Origin: Angiostrongylus vasorum
Taxonomy: Eukaryota > Nematoda > Chromadorea > Rhabditida > Metastrongylidae
Length of the DNA stretch: 64,000 nucleotides
Assembly: GCA_018806985.1 (NCBI GenBank)
Contig: JADANN010000032.1
Span: 2,811,501-2,875,500 of the forward strand
Direction: 5' to 3'
Each line of letters starts with the position of its first letter. Within the stretch, counting starts at the first letter, position 1. The notes under the pieces are model-generated. The model made no database searches and was not told the DNA's origin. It saw only the letters and a list, made by a program, of their open reading frames with translations. Below are positions 1 to 11,989 of the stretch, piece by piece. Position numbers and translations under genes: made by a program.

Positions 1-900
1 CATCAGGTCGAAAGAATATGAAGCTGCAAGACGACGCCTTGGAGCGAAATCGTGGTGTTTTTGATGCGATTTCTTGTATTCTAGCAGCTACGGTAACCTT
101 GCAATCGCTTGAGGAATGACTTACGCTCTTATTTTGGACTAGCGTGAAGGGAGTAAATGAACGAAAGGCAAAAAAAACGCACTTGCAAAATGTCGCAACC
201 TCACATTTCATCTGCACCTGGAGTAATGGTAATGTGGGAATTGACAATTTTCATAGTAGAAGGAAAAAGCAGCCAACGTTGATTTATCACTAGGTATTCG
301 TCATGCTTTCGGCTTCATTAAACTTCCGTGAAGTGGTTGAATGCATATTCTATCCTATTAAGTAACTTGCGATAGCCTACCGAGATATCAGTTTAGTGTT
401 CCCGTGCTCCAGGACAAGTTTGGCACCAGCTTGCCTACTCCAAAACGATAGCGCAGGGTCTAACCGATAGCAATATGTGTATTTCAAGGAACGTTCAAAA
501 CGTTGCGCTATACGAGTGTTTATTTTTCGGCATATCATGTGAACGTATTCTTCATGTCGACTGCCCTGTATATCACGTATTTTCCTTGTTGTATTAGCTG
601 TAAAATAATTCGGTGCAGATATCTTATATGTTCACTACCGGTCGGAAAACTCTGTACCGTCTTTTTGTGCATTAACTTCAGCACACTAACAAAACCACTT
701 GCTGTAAACGAGTCGCGACTCTTAGCGCAAACTTTGGCCACTCAAGGTGATTTGTAAGAAGCGCCATGTACATGCGAAATCCTTCCCGCTTCCATTATTT
801 GATCCTTTCTTCGCTATTTCTATAACAACCTTGATTAATCCTAAGAGTGAGCATCCGTACTTCCGCGCTGAGAGCGGAGAAAAAGAAACTGGGTGAGGAA
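1..900. other. Unassigned sequence, no gene recognised
   Basis: I read both strands and found no family motif, convincing splice-bounded exon or similarity to other parts of this window. The short open frames around 503-757 overlap on both strands and have no recognisable composition. Confidence 0.5.
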
Positions 901-904
901 AAGC

Positions 905-1070
905 AAAGCGAGGGCCTCATTTAGTGTAGTGGGTAACATGTGGGCTCCCTAGGGAGATAGTCGCAGGTTCATGGTGCACGTGAGGTCTCGGGTTTTGCTC
1001 TTGTCCCAACGTCCTTGTGGTTGTATTTCACAAAGTATCTTGCTATGGAAAAGGAGAAGATGGTTAGTGG
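905..1070 (+). mobile_element. tRNA-derived SINE, family 1
   Basis: The head resembles a tRNA gene: an A-box-like stretch around 922-938 (TTAGTGTAGTGGGTAAC) and a B-box-like GCAGGTTCATGG near 963. It is followed by the family tail, a run like CTTGTGGTTGTATTTCACA and a purine-rich end. The same tail recurs in many copies here with different tRNA-like heads. The arms do not form a clean cloverleaf, so this is not a working tRNA gene. Confidence 0.6.
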
Positions 1071-1894
1071 AGACGAACTCTATCATCGTTCTCCGTGGTT
1101 CGATGCTGAATTGTTGACGAACGAAATGGCTTGCTGACCCTTCCGGGTCACTCCAGTGACTTGCCTTCCCCACTAATTCATTGTGGTCACCACCTCGAGT
1201 CTCTGCGGGAATTCATCCTCTTGTGACTATTGCACCTGCAGTGGTCCCCCTCGGTGACATCGAAAACTTAGCTGAATAAAGTCGTTCCTCAAGCTGTTGT
1301 TAATGGTCATAATAATCCATCCTGCGATAGTCGGTATCGTTATTAGTTAGCAACAATATTGTCGGTTTTTGAAATGCAATTGAACTAAACTGAGCCTTCG
1401 ATGAACTCTGGATGGTTAGTGGTGGTGACGGTTCTTAAGAAATTGTTAAGGGGGTGCCATGCCTTGAACTGAGAGGACAATCTGCTGATTTTTCAGCAAG
1501 TATTTTGTGTTACTTCACTATCCGATTTTTGACTTCTTTCTTACTCCTTTATTGTTGTTTATCGTTTTTCATCGTACTCTTCCAGCTCAACGACTGGAGT
1601 TCCCATAGTTGGGAGCCGCCTACAAACAACTGGCGCTCTAGACTGCTGATGAAGAAGGTGCAGAAAAAGTAGGACAGTGTGACATGTTACAATTAAGAAA
1701 ACTAGGTAGTATTTAGATCTTTGCTTTCAATAATTATTGCGAATCCTCCTTTCCCATAACTTAGGTATGTGGCCTATCCCATCCACCTAATATTTTCCAA
1801 GAGAAGGCGGTTCTGTTGCGGCTAGCTGTTTCTAATCTTGGTCGATAAATTCATTCATGACTGGAATATTATGAACTTATTATTGTTAGCCTTT
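1071..1894. other. Unassigned sequence
   Basis: No gene, RNA or repeat family recognised. Short open frames exist on both strands but lack splice signals or domain motifs. Confidence 0.45.
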
Positions 1895-2160
1895 TTTTAT
1901 TTACTGCTTACAGTTTTTGATGGGAGGGTATTTTGGCAAATATAACTCCTATGATGCTGAGATATTTGCAAAACTCTGGACCGCAGGTGTTTGCGGTGGT
2001 GAACGAACGCGCTATTATCCTTTTCCGGGAGCGAACGTGTTCACCACCACACCATGCGGGTCCTTCGTTTCGCCTGTCTCTCAGCTAGTTCTATCGATCT
2101 TTTGCCATCAGCAATCACCCGTTGACGGGATTGATCTGGGGAGCCCAAATCGGCATTGGA
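1895..2160 (-). mobile_element. SINE family 1, reverse orientation
   Basis: Read on the minus strand it has the family order: AGACCCGCATGGTGTGGTGG head, a GGTCCAGAGTTTTGC block, then TGCAAATATCTCAGCATCAT and the AT-rich tail. Open frames across it (1917-2174) are translations of the SINE and not genes. Confidence 0.65.
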
Positions 2161-2194
2161 CCCAATTAAGCTGAGGCTATAGTTATAATCACAA

Positions 2195-2440
2195 TTTTTA
2201 GTCTTTTTGCCTACTGCCTACTCTTTTTGATGGCAGGGTATATTGCGAAATATAACTTCAACGAAGCTGAGATATTTGCAAAACTCTGGACCGCAGGTGT
2301 TTGCGGTGGTGAACGAACGCGCTATTACCTTTTCCGGGAGCGAACGTGTTCACCACCTCACCATGCGGATCCTTGGTTTCACCTGTCTCTCATGAGTTCT
2401 ATCGATCACTTACATACTTTGTGTTTCACTAAGTACTGTG
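2195..2440 (-). mobile_element. SINE family 1, second tandem copy
   Basis: This is a near repeat of the copy just upstream, with the same head, TTTTGCAAATATCTCAGC block and TGCCATCAAAAAGAGTAGGC tail on the minus strand. It lies inside the 4-kb direct duplication and recurs at about 15063-15290. Confidence 0.65.
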
Positions 2441-2890
2441 TGTACAGTATTGAGTGTAAGAGAATGAATAGGATACTAGCGCGCCAAATTCCCACAAGCA
2501 GTTTTCCGGAGTGAAACCGATTCAGAGGAGCAGGCCAGTATATGTGATGATCATCTGGAAACGCTGTAGTGCCATCTCGTGATTTGAGATAATATTAAAT
2601 TAGATAACGAATTGTTTCAACATATTAAATGAGCACAGAATAATCCATTTGCTGGAGCCAGCCAATGAAAGTTCTTCAAACCCTTCCAAGTTGGACCATT
2701 ACTGCCATTTAGCGAATAGCTGAACGAGTGAACCATGCGGTGCTTACATTAACACACTTAATTTTAATTGAAGAATATCACATACCGATAGGTTTAAATT
2801 CATCTCGCTCAACTCAATCAAATCTTCCTATCCGTGGTAAAGAGTAACTTGATAAATTTTGAAGGTTCTAGATGATAGTAAAAGTGGTTT

Positions 2891-3142
2891 TCAGCAACAC
2901 GCCTAAATGGGAATACACCCACGCACGCATGCGTGATTACGCCATCGCAAATACAGAAGGTATGGGCCAAATCGGTCCCAGCGAAAACAGGTAGTTCATC
3001 AGCTAGATCCATCCGCTTCTCAGGGAAGCAAAGATCGCCTTTAGTTCACAACCCCTATCTGGGGACACGTCACTTTGCCTCGCGACTAACCGACATGGGA
3101 TCCTACTATAAGGGAAATCGGTGGTATGAGAAAGATCCGTAG
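2891..3142 (+). other. Short open frame, function unknown
   Basis: Plus-strand frame ending in YKGNRWYEKDP and a stop at 3140-3142. Copy B (15749-16006) encodes the same C-terminal part but with a longer in-frame N-terminus, because single-base indels move the upstream frame. No domain is recognised. It may be a remnant of an unknown element and is low-confidence as a gene. Confidence 0.15.
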
Positions 3143-3235
3143 TCGAATATAGCTCGATGTCTCCTCAAAAACGAAAACATAATCGTGCCATGCTAAACAT
3201 TATTAAGTAAATCCAGCCCCTTTAACTTAAGCACT

Positions 3236-4066
3236 CTCTGAAGAATCTGTGAAAAATGACGCTAAATCGACTATTGTTCTTGAAGCTCTCGATGAAAATC
3301 GCTAACGGCGAACTGTTGAAGAAACAGTCCAAAATCCTGAAAAGAACACCCAAAGTGGTTTCCCCTATATGGATGACTAAGTGTTAAAATGAGCCTTCTC
3401 GCCAATTTGTGAAGGAAAGCCACCAGACAACGTTCAGAACAGGTACGTAGGTCAGCAGACGTGAACTGAAAGAAAAACGAAGAAAATCTTGACGTTTCCA
3501 GTAAACAACGCTTATTTGTGTCCTTTAGCAAACGTGATTAATGTTGTTAACAAACCCTTGAAATATCTTCAATATTTAAACACATGCCGGTTTTTTTCTT
3601 TCGTCCGGGTGTGCAGTCAATAACCGTTTACGCTTGTTTACTTGTATTTCCAGATGTATAGGTGTGTAAAGTTGTCATCAGAAACAGTTTAGAGCTTTTG
3701 TAAGAATAAAATTCGTGCAGAGTGATAACGTTGGTTCTAAGTAACATTGTCAGTTCCTCATTGTGGTTTGTTCTTCTTTCTTTTGCTGCTGTCATCGTTC
3801 CGGCTTAAGGATGCGACATCTCTGAAATTGCATTCCTCAGAGGTCAAGGATACGAACAAAATTGGCGATTTTTTAACAAGGCGCTCTTAAACGACAAGTT
3901 TTTTCACAACTTCTTGTCGAAATCAGTCATTCAACACGCATGAATCCTATGTGCATCGTGGCTATCAACGAAGAAGGATAACAGGACTGGAATCAGTACC
4001 TGGTCCTATCTCTCACCACATAAGGTTCTTTAGAAAGAATGCGTAGCTTTACAAAGGTCTTGCGAT
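3236..4066 (+). repeat. Repeat D, copy 1
   Basis: Matches 27300-28217 in inverse orientation and about 16103-16932 (copy B) directly. The most conserved stretch can be read as LNDKxFHNFLSKSxxQHA in both diverged copies, but copy 1 is frameshifted. Class unknown: no terminal repeat or transposase motif was recognised. Confidence 0.6.
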
Positions 4067-4479
4067 GAGAATCACCCAATAAATGTACATTTTCCTGACC
4101 TTTTTAGTAATTCCCCATGGTCGTTTCCTGGTTAGTGGATAAATCAAGGATCTCGTTAACTGAGGATCACCAACCTGTAAACTACGAGGCTACATATCGC
4201 GTTTCAATTGGTGAACAAGGGTTGAATCCAGAACGACAGCGACCTCATGGTCGTTCTCTGAGATGCAGGAGAACTCAGGGGATGAAGTCCCTGTTCTTGC
4301 TTTGCTGAATGAACACATACTTTCTTTGTTTACGAGGACACTGTCATGCATACGTGTGTGAGTGTGTCAGAGTACATGCAGTTTGAATTACCAAACACGG
4401 TAAAACAAATGGACTTCGTTCCCTTGACATCGAAAGAGCATCGATACGACAGCGCCGGGTAGAATGAGTATGAAAGAGC

Positions 4480-5190
4480 TGCTCAAGTCTGAGGGCCATT
4501 CCAGGCCGCTTAAATGGAGATTCAAGCAAGGAGGATTTGATATGACGCCATCGTACAATTTGGAGCGAGAAGACGCCGCCCATTCAACGTCGTCTTTACC
4601 AACGGAGAAGAACTGTTCTTCGGAACATGCGACAACAGAGAAGACGGCGACGTTGGGCGTCCTCGCCAATGTGAGTTAGTCCACGTACATCGATTCATTC
4701 GAACAACTAACAAACCGAAACCTAATCGGACGTTTACGGTTGAAAAGATGTGATCGATATCGGCTTTGACACTTTTCTTCTTCCAAACACCGACATCAAC
4801 CTCTGACGAAGACGAAGTCGAAGAGTTCAGTACGGACTCGGAGAAGTTGTACAGCGAAGCAAGGTCAGCGTTGGCATTTTTAGATCTATGAATGGACCCA
4901 AAAGAACGTCTGAAGAACGTTACATTGGGCTTACGGAACGCACTGGAACGAACAGGTTGAGCGGATCTCTAAGTTTCTCAAGATGGCGAAGATCACTCAT
5001 GTCTACTCAGAATTCAAGAAGCCCCACTCTCAGCGCTGGATGTGGGAGTCTTCCAAATGAAAAGAGGGTGGGCGGGTACCATGAAGAAGTAGATCGTATC
5101 ACAGTAAATAGAGGGCCCTGCACAAACAAGGTGGCTGTTGTCTCAAAATTCGACACAGGACCAGACTATGCCATCTTTCATTCTCATTTG
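4480..5190 (+). pseudogene. RTE-type endonuclease domain remnant
   Basis: Reading across frameshifts gives pieces typical of the APE-type endonuclease of RTE non-LTR retrotransposons: GEELFFGTCDNRE, IDSFEQLTNR, a QFQKP/WTWES-like segment and a VAVVSKFDTGPD-like segment that corresponds to the SDH region. Several stops and frame changes break the frame. The downstream RT on this strand is missing and the next 1.1 kb is an RT fragment of another lineage on the opposite strand. Identification is from remembered hookworm RTE proteins and was not searched. Confidence 0.7.
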
Positions 5191-5269
5191 AGTATTTGGG
5201 CGACTCATTTTAGCTTGTGGTGCGAGCTCCAGCAAAACTTCCACCCATTTCTCTCTCAAACAGTCTTCA

Positions 5270-6390
5270 TCCATGGTGGCACTCCGCTACGAATGTAGTG
5301 ACGAACGTGGAACCCAGTCCCAATTCCTAAAGCGTTCCATCTGCGAATGCAGATGGTTAACTCTAGCCAAGAACGCGTCCACCCATCGTTTGGGTAGACC
5401 TCCGAGAGCACATTTATATTCTCTTGGAGTCTACTTCACTGTTCTTTTAGTTTATCTATCATGTTTTATTATGTGACCGGCACATCTGTGTTTCGCTACT
5501 GATGTTTAATCTCCTGGATGCCGTAGATGGGATACATTTCGAAGACCTGAGCTGTGCATTCCGGCTAGACTTTTTTGAGTGCCAGTTATATTTCAAAACG
5601 CATCGTTCATGTGCTCTGAGTAGTGTGGAGTATTCTTGACATGGCTGAAGTGCCGCCCACGTCTCTGCAGCATAATAATATAGTGCTGGAACGACCGTTG
5701 AATCAAAAAGGTGAGCGTTGATTTTCGGGTCCTTCAGCTGGTCGGTGGCTTTTATGAGTGGTCCAAATGCGGCCCTCCTTCCTCTCTTTCTCTCCTCCTC
5801 TGTATTATTCCTTCTTCATTTTTTTCTATGTTCATTGAACGTTCAAGGTACACGTACGAGGTGATTTCAACAGTCAGAGAATCATCTAGCTTGATTTGAT
5901 CACCTTCGCATTATAGATTTCTCATAACCTGGGACTTCAATCTATTTATGCGCAGTCCAATCTTTTCTCCCGCTTCGTTGAGTTCATTGGGCACCGCCTC
6001 TGCTTCAATGGTACTCTTCGAAAACATGAAAATGTAGGCCGCGAAACGTGATTTGATAGAGGTTTTCTATCGGCACGTAGGCCCTTCGTGTCCCAATCGA
6101 AAGACTTTATTTTTCCTGTGGTGCAGCAGTGAACAGCTTTGGTGATATGTATCGGCTCGCCGAACGCTTTCTCTATGGGTATAATGAAAGTCGGTGAAAA
6201 AGCTGTACACTTGCATAGTGGTTCCGATAAGATTCTGGTAGTGTTCTCATATAGGACAAGTCCACTCATTGGTAGGCGAGTGCAGGGTAGAATTTCACAC
6301 GTTTTGACGATGTCAAACGCTTTTTCGCTTTTTCGGATATGGTCCATGAAACAGAATTTCTGTTGGGATATTTTATACTAAAGTGGTTGT
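5270..6390 (-). pseudogene. RTE-type reverse transcriptase, C-terminal half
   Basis: On the minus strand the order is: an EKAFDIVKT segment (normally the FxDxxKAFD region), TIPIEKAFGEPI where active copies have a GVRQGD motif, LNEAGEKIGLRIN, SYVYLERSMN, HLFDSTVVPALYY and GGLPKRWVDAFLARVN. This is the usual order of RT fingers-palm end plus the RTE C-terminal region. It contains stops and frameshifts. The YADD-type catalytic box is not intact. The part from 5987 down is duplicated at 18137-18854. Confidence 0.75.
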
Positions 6391-6399
6391 GTCTAATTT

Positions 6400-7210
6400 A
6401 AGGTCTTCGGGATGCACAAAAGGATAATGTTAGCGACCAGCTTGTAAAGTACAGTCAGCGAACACTGACGGTCACGCTTTTTTCATATTGTGACCGTGCG
6501 CAAGGCCCTCTACTGGGCTGGGATTCACTCTTTCTCAAGGTAAGACGTCCACATGAACTGCAAAGAAATACATGTTATTTGTGGCCTGCAGCTCTTAGGA
6601 AATCGCCGGTTTTGGAGCGCGCACTCTCTTCACGCTTTCTATCGCAATTCGAACCTTGGGAGGAGGGATTCCGCCTAGTTTTTCACCGGAGATTTATGTG
6701 TTTTAGACGGAATCTGTGAGTCAGCAAAGATTTATATACGTCTTCTCCGCTATCAATTCGATGTGTTGGTGGGACGTGCATGAATCGAGGTAACTAGATG
6801 GGAAATGGATGGGTGAGCAACAAAACCAATGCCTCCGACATTTCGTAACGGTAGTTCACTCCCACAAATAGCAAGAGTTTTGCCGTCCAACTTGCGTATA
6901 TCCGCCTTCCTTCTTTTCGTCTCAGGTCTTCGACATCATCGTTTAGAGGCGATCACATGAAATTTGATGAGAACGGCAGCCTCGGAAAAGTTTGAAGGTC
7001 GGAGTCTGAAGAAATGGCTCTTGCGTTATAGGTGCACAGTCACCATATCCTGTTGTGGACGTGCTCGTTTTGTCCGTTTACAATCGTGTCCAGTTGGAAC
7101 CGAGAATTGGTCGCTTCTTGGTTTCGCCATCCGACCCCATAGACGGCAGAGTGCCGGATACAAAGGCGGGAATTGTGCTGGTTTCACCATTGTGATTCCC
7201 TAAAATCCCG
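6400..7210 (-). pseudogene. RTE endonuclease N-terminal remnant
   Basis: Minus-strand segments such as MVTV followed by a degenerate YNxR motif, KFHVIAS and NVGGIGFVAHPS match the first half of the RTE endonuclease. It runs into the RT fragment at about 6390 in the same orientation, so the two may be one element that lost the EN-RT linker and the N-terminal RT. Stops are present throughout. Confidence 0.6.
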
Positions 7211-7734
7211 AATCAGGCTAGCCAAACCCTTAGGTTGTCACCGCCACAGGCAATCGTTGGCGCTTGTGCACCAGATGGATTTGCGAGCTTACGACTAACT
7301 TGAGACCAAGACGGCGTTGAATCCCGGTATTGACTTACTCCTAGCTGGGTTTCCGCGCGCGGAAGCGTCTGAATTTCCTAGTAGTATGCGAGGCTGCTGG
7401 GAAGATGTACCATACTCTGTACATAGGGGTCCGACGCGCAGGATTGCCTCGCAGCCACGATGAGAAGAGAAGCACTTGGGAGGCATTGCCTCTTTAGAGC
7501 AAAAGTTCCACTTTTTCGCGGTAAGAAGAGAAAGCGGCTATGTTCAGAACATGAAATCCTAAAACTGCTGATTTGCGATGCGATTTCCGAATTTGCCTGC
7601 TGCCTGTTTCCGTAAACTCTTCACTCTAGTCATCCTCAATAGGCGTGAGAGGACACTGGGCGTAGGGACAGTCCTTGTGAGCAAGCAGGGCCCAGAAAAA
7701 GATTCAGTATGATGGGCCATAGAAGGATTTAAGA
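7211..7734. other. Unresolved repeat-like stretch
   Basis: Parts around 7290-7460 resemble 8600-8740 in inverse orientation (AGCTTCCC/GAGGCAAGC-like blocks), which suggests an old interspersed repeat. No coding motif was recognised. Confidence 0.3.
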
Positions 7735-8010
7735 TAGAGCTCTCGGCGTTGATCAATCCCTGAGGGATGCGCCATGCATTCGACTTTATTAAGCATCGTT
7801 GGTGATTGAATGCACATCTGGCCTTTACAACGACTCGCGGTGGCCCACCGATGTGGAGCCAGTGCTGCTATCCTGCCAGACAAGTCTGGTACCAATGTAC
7901 CGACCCCGGCGAGATGGAAGGCCTGGTGGGCCATAGGCGCGAGGGTCGTTTCACGTGTGTGTCGCAGTGGCGCCTCCAACCAGTGCGCACACGCTCTGAT
8001 GATGGACCAT
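7735..8010 (-). mobile_element. SINE family G, reverse orientation
   Basis: Minus-strand order: an A-box-like GTGCGCACTGGTTGGAGGC, a degraded B-box region, then a body with GGTACCAGACTTGTCTGG, a GGATACATCGG-like block and CATGGCGCATCCCTCAGGG near the 3' end. Related copies lie at 48609-48891, 52600-52830 and 58380-58690. The long open frames on both strands here (about 130 codons) are chance translations of the SINE. Confidence 0.65.
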
Positions 8011-8334
8011 ATCCACACAAAAAACAAGACTTATCGAAATATCGTGAAAGTACAAGAGACCACTCTATCCCACTTTTATCAGCGCAAAAAAGGCTTTTTG
8101 ATTCGAATGACACAAAAGCGTGCACGAAGGAAGCTGGATACCCAACATTCTTGCAATCAGTGTGCAAAGATTTTCGTGTGCTATATAATAGTTTCACAAT
8201 AATACAATATTTTTAGCTGTATAACATCTTCATAGCCAAGACATATCAAGAATATCGTCAATTTAAGGAGAAAAAGTTCGACAAAGGGGAATACCCTACC
8301 GCCGAAATTATTTGCAGCCATTCTAGAGAACGCT

Positions 8335-8600
8335 GTGCGAAAATTGGAAAGGGGCAATACACTTAGTTATTCGGATATTTGGATAGCCCGTCTTCACTGG
8401 TTGTGCGATCCGCAGCATAATCTCCATTATTCGGAGGTTTGCTGGTTTAGCCATTGGTTCGCTGGAGTACCAAGGACAGCCTGGCTAAAAGTCTGCTCCA
8501 GGTCATCACTAGGTCGGCGCCCTTGTGGATCGCAGGGAAATATGCCACCATGCGACTTGTTTGATACCAAGACGATGGTGGATCCTCGTACTGCTTTGTA
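8335..8600 (-). mobile_element. SINE-like family F, reverse orientation
   Basis: Related to 48120-48440, 36235-36400 and 44085-44245. Shared blocks on the minus strand are CTTGGTATCAAACAAGTCGC, CAATGGCTAAACCAGC and CAGTGAAGACGGGCTATCC. The last block also resembles the 3' end of the RT fragment at 59060-59090. Confidence 0.55.
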
Positions 8601-8829
8601 CCCTTAGGTAAGCTTCCCTAATGGAAACGACGGACTCATTCTCAGCTTGGGAGACAGTTCTGGGAGTATGAATTCACCCGCTGTACATCGCAACCCGACA
8701 TCGAGGATCACCTCCCAGCCATGATGAGGCGGCAAGCCCTGAAGCCACATGGAAGTGAAAACCCATGTTCAGCCGTTCCACCACCTTCGCTTTGATGATG
8801 ACATTGTTCTTTTAACACCAAACATTAGC

Positions 8830-9520
8830 CAAGCGTAACGAATGCTTGCCTACTTTGACAAAGGCTGTGGAACGATTGGTCTTCGACTAAATTTCACAAA
8901 AACGGTGTTCATGAGAAACGGATTGGTTTCGTTAGCCCCATTCACGCTCAAAAGAACGAATATCTCCAAATGCTCCAGTTATGTCTATCTAGGTCGGGAA
9001 ATCAATATGATGAACGACCTAGCTCCAGAGCTGAGCAGAAGGAAACGAACGGCTTAGGGTGCCTTCAAAAGCGTCGAGGATGTACTGAAGAGAACAAAGA
9101 ACATCCGACCCCCTTCTCACGTTCTCGACTCCACGGTTCTTTCGCCCTAGACAAATGCGATAGAAATTGGCCGTTGCATAAGCAGGATGAAAGACCAGTG
9201 AGCGTTATGGAACGCGGAGACGAAATGACGATGCTAGGAGCATTCCAGTGTCACACAAGTGAGGGAAAGGACACGAAGTTCCGGCCTACGTCAACGATTA
9301 AAAATCTAAGCTACTGTTCTATATGCCGAACTGTCGAAGATAAAGTACGACGGGAACGTAACGAGTATGAACCACAACCGATGGAAAAGGCTCATTAACG
9401 AATGCATTTCTTGGGATGTCGCAGGCACAGCAGAAAGATCACTGACCCGATGGTCAGAGTTCTCACGAACACCCTTCAAGAGAGATATGATGGTGAACGA
9501 GTTCCTGTAGCGATCAGAGT
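8830..9520 (+). pseudogene. RTE reverse transcriptase C-terminal remnant
   Basis: Plus-strand fragments in order: FMRNGLVS, APFTLKRTNIS, SYVYLGREINMMNDLAPELS, a FKSIEDVLKRTKN-like segment, a FDSTVLP-like segment and TIKNLSYC...RRERNEYEP, where intact copies have the RWAGHVMR region. The frame changes several times. It belongs to the same RTE lineage as 55460-56720 and 37690-38390, and the 5' part is missing. Confidence 0.75.
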
Positions 9521-9841
9521 CCTCTCGACTACTCTTTTTACGCAACAGCTACACGTGCTGGAAACGGTGTGACGGGTCAGGGGTTTTGGTGCTATATAGC
9601 TATAAGACAGATGTCTTGTAAATGCATTCTATCAAGCCATTTATAATCGTACTCATTCGAGCAATGAAAGCACCATCTAATCCAGGAATTGGTTACGAAA
9701 CCACAAGCAGATCTAGTTCTCATGCATTTCTTGAAATTTAACCAGCATATGGTCATTCTGGATCGCATGACTAATGTTCGATCCATATGTGGGACAAACG
9801 TCTCCAAGGAGTGGTATATGATTTATATCGTACGTGCCTAG
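9521..9841. other. Unassigned sequence
   Basis: No gene or repeat family recognised between the RTE remnant and the H3-linked repeat. Confidence 0.4.
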
Positions 9842-10700
9842 AAACTGGGCGTCGCCTCTAATCAAGCACAAGGCGCAGCCACTAAGAATTACGAGTCGTT
9901 GGTAAAGTGTTGATTAGTACTGAGCGTGACCCACTCAAGTCTTAACAGACTTAACAGAAAACGCCCACCTGTGCGCATCCTTAGCACACTTGATTAAGCT
10001 AATACTGATTAAGAGGAGTGTGTTAACCTGAAACGAAGAACAACATGAAGTAAATTATGGGATACTAGGCTGGAAATGATTTTTTTAAATCTCTTATTTA
10101 AGCAAAGACCCAACACACTTGAACTTCTCATAGAGTATGCAGTGTGACTTACAATTGAGGTAACATAGGCTAGTAGTATTGTACTTCATTGCTCTTGATG
10201 CGCCATGAGATGAGAATAACTGACCAAGCAAACCACTCGGGTATTTAAACCAACTTGAAATACAACCATTGCAACAAGAAGTCTTAAAAAGCACTAATTA
10301 TATGATAAGTTTATATCTTATCACATACCTGGAGGGTCATCAAATAGCTCGATTGTTGTGGACTAATCCGGTGGCGCTGTTAGAAGGAACGGCCATACTG
10401 AAGCTCGTTACCCACCAAACGACGATAGGAAATAAACCTTCGCTCTGTGACACAAATGTAGATGGAAGACCTATGTGTATGAAAGGTCTTGTTGCGGTAC
10501 GCAATCATACCAGTCTCTATTCCCACTGAAAGTATGTCTACAGAGACTTTTGAGATCTTCGGAAAAAAAAACAGTGCTTTAATTTTTGCGAACAGATCTA
10601 TCACAGATTCATCGACCTTGAAAAATCCATGGCCTCGGTAGGGAAACGGATTACAGTGTCCGTTAACGGTTTCATGTTGCACTACATACATTTTCTTCTA
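9842..10700 (-). repeat. H3 unit, copy delta (3' flank part)
   Basis: Reverse complement of the sequence that follows the H3.3 pseudogene. It matches 22604-23770 along its length, for example CTTAGCACACTTGATTAAG and the AATTGTAAGT block, and also 48000-49500. No H3 codons remain here. It lacks the F and G SINEs present in the copy at 48-49.5 kb and so provides empty sites for both. Confidence 0.75.
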
Positions 10701-11056
10701 ATTAATACTTCCACTTCTCGATATTCTTGTTGAGCAAACACGAGGTGTTACTTTATTCTTTATTCCGTTGAAGCCGACGTTTCCCGCAGTATCACCATCT
10801 TCAATGCCTGAAGGGTATATTGATGGGCAATTTACTATGTCAAACGCACCAACAACACATACAGAAAGATAAAAGTCTAGATTTCAATCACACGATCAAC
10901 AGCTTCTCGAAAAATCCACCGTTTACTACGTGCCTTCCACTGAGGAAGAACAGCCGATCAGAGTGGCACATGGTCGATGGATGCACCACCCCACATCAAA
11001 AGTCGATGCGAAGGTAAGGGGCGTGATCACCTGTGATCTCGGGGCATTCCTCCCTG
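10701..11056. other. Unassigned sequence
   Basis: No gene recognised. A palindromic TGATCACCTGTGATC near 11023 resembles the 3' end of the RTE lineage at 37690. Confidence 0.35.
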
Positions 11057-11980
11057 CTATTCATTGCAGGTTTTTGGCTTTATCCAAAAGCCTCGAGGAC
11101 TTTGCGCGTTGGTGTTTTAGGGATCCCGTGCGAGGATAGCGACTTTACATCAAAATCGTCTCCGCTATGTTTTTGTATCTTATGCGTCCCTAGTGGGGTA
11201 CTTTGTAGTGCTTTTCGTTTGTCATCCAGGTGTTCTTTTGTGCGGATACATGAAGGTCTGCCGGTTTCGCCAATATATTCATCTCCGCAAGTGTTACGAG
11301 AAATCAGCTATATCGTACCTGAACTCACACAGTCACCGTCTCCGCCGTAAGGGCAAATTACGCAACTTTGTGTTTCGCACAGACGGTTATACAGGCGGCT
11401 ACGAACTAACTGACTACGAAGAGTATCGGGTGGTATTTCAACTATCGCTACAGATTCCTCTAGATCTGCGATTAGCTACATTTGCTTCATCGCTAATGAA
11501 GGGTAAAATGAACGCAGTTTTGTCTTGGGCATGATTTTTTGTTTTGGGGCGTCGCCCTCCTTCTAGAGTTTTCTAGTAGGGTTACTACTTCGTAGTCACT
11601 GGAGACGGCTATTTGCCGAACCAAGTTGCGTGAATCCTCTTTTAGTTTCCCTCTTCATGCACATAGAGGTGGCTGTTGGAAACATGTTTCTTACAAGCGT
11701 CCTCTTTGACTGTGAAGGGGTGGGAAGACAAGAAAATGAACGAGGATGTTCATTTTACTTGGTTTTCGGTATAAACGCTATCCGACAAGTTGACATGAAC
11801 GTTAAGAAATGAAAGCGAATTTCCTTTTGGTTCCTGCCGGGTGAATTTGATGTGCTCAGACTGCTCATTGAACAATTCAAAGCAGTTGTCCATCCCCCTC
11901 CTGAGTACAGAACATGACAAAAGAGTCATCTATATATTTACAGTAGGGTACCAGCTGGAAATCAATAACAGGAACTTCTA
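11057..11980 (-). pseudogene. Penelope-like retroelement, RT end plus GIY-YIG endonuclease
   Basis: Penelope-like elements encode a reverse transcriptase fused to a C-terminal GIY-YIG nuclease. On the minus strand I read FQLVPYCKYIDDSFVMF, with the catalytic YIDD at 11925-11936. Next come EHIKFTRQEPKGNSLSFLNV, FISDEANVA, VEIPPDTLRSQLVRSRLY, a cysteine cluster CETQSCVICPYGG...DC, and the nuclease with EYIGETGRPS, then IRTKEHLD and STPLGTHKIQKH. One in-frame TAG lies where a Tyr of the first nuclease motif is expected, several frameshifts are present, and one base is missing at EAFW. The N-terminal RT is absent. The right edge abuts repeat E. Confidence 0.85.
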
Positions 11981-11989
11981 TTTATTTCT

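Larger units (their letters stand above)
2001..5987. repeat. 4-kb direct duplication, copy A
   Basis: This segment recurs at 14865-18854 in the same orientation, almost base for base. By eye the differences are mostly one-base changes in homopolymer runs, with few substitutions. The shared end is sharp: GTTGAGTTCAT is followed by RTE sequence here and by SINE sequence in copy B. The block carries SINE, repeat D, an RTE endonuclease piece on plus and an RTE reverse-transcriptase piece on minus. Confidence 0.9.

Noticed and set aside
5946..6347. 133-codon minus frame as an independent gene
   Set aside because: It is one open piece of the RTE reverse transcriptase remnant (EKAFDIVKT to LNEAG region) and is continued by shifted frames on both sides.
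7704..8216. Open frames of 107-136 codons on both strands
   Set aside because: They overlap a family G SINE, are open in several frames at once and have no protein motif.
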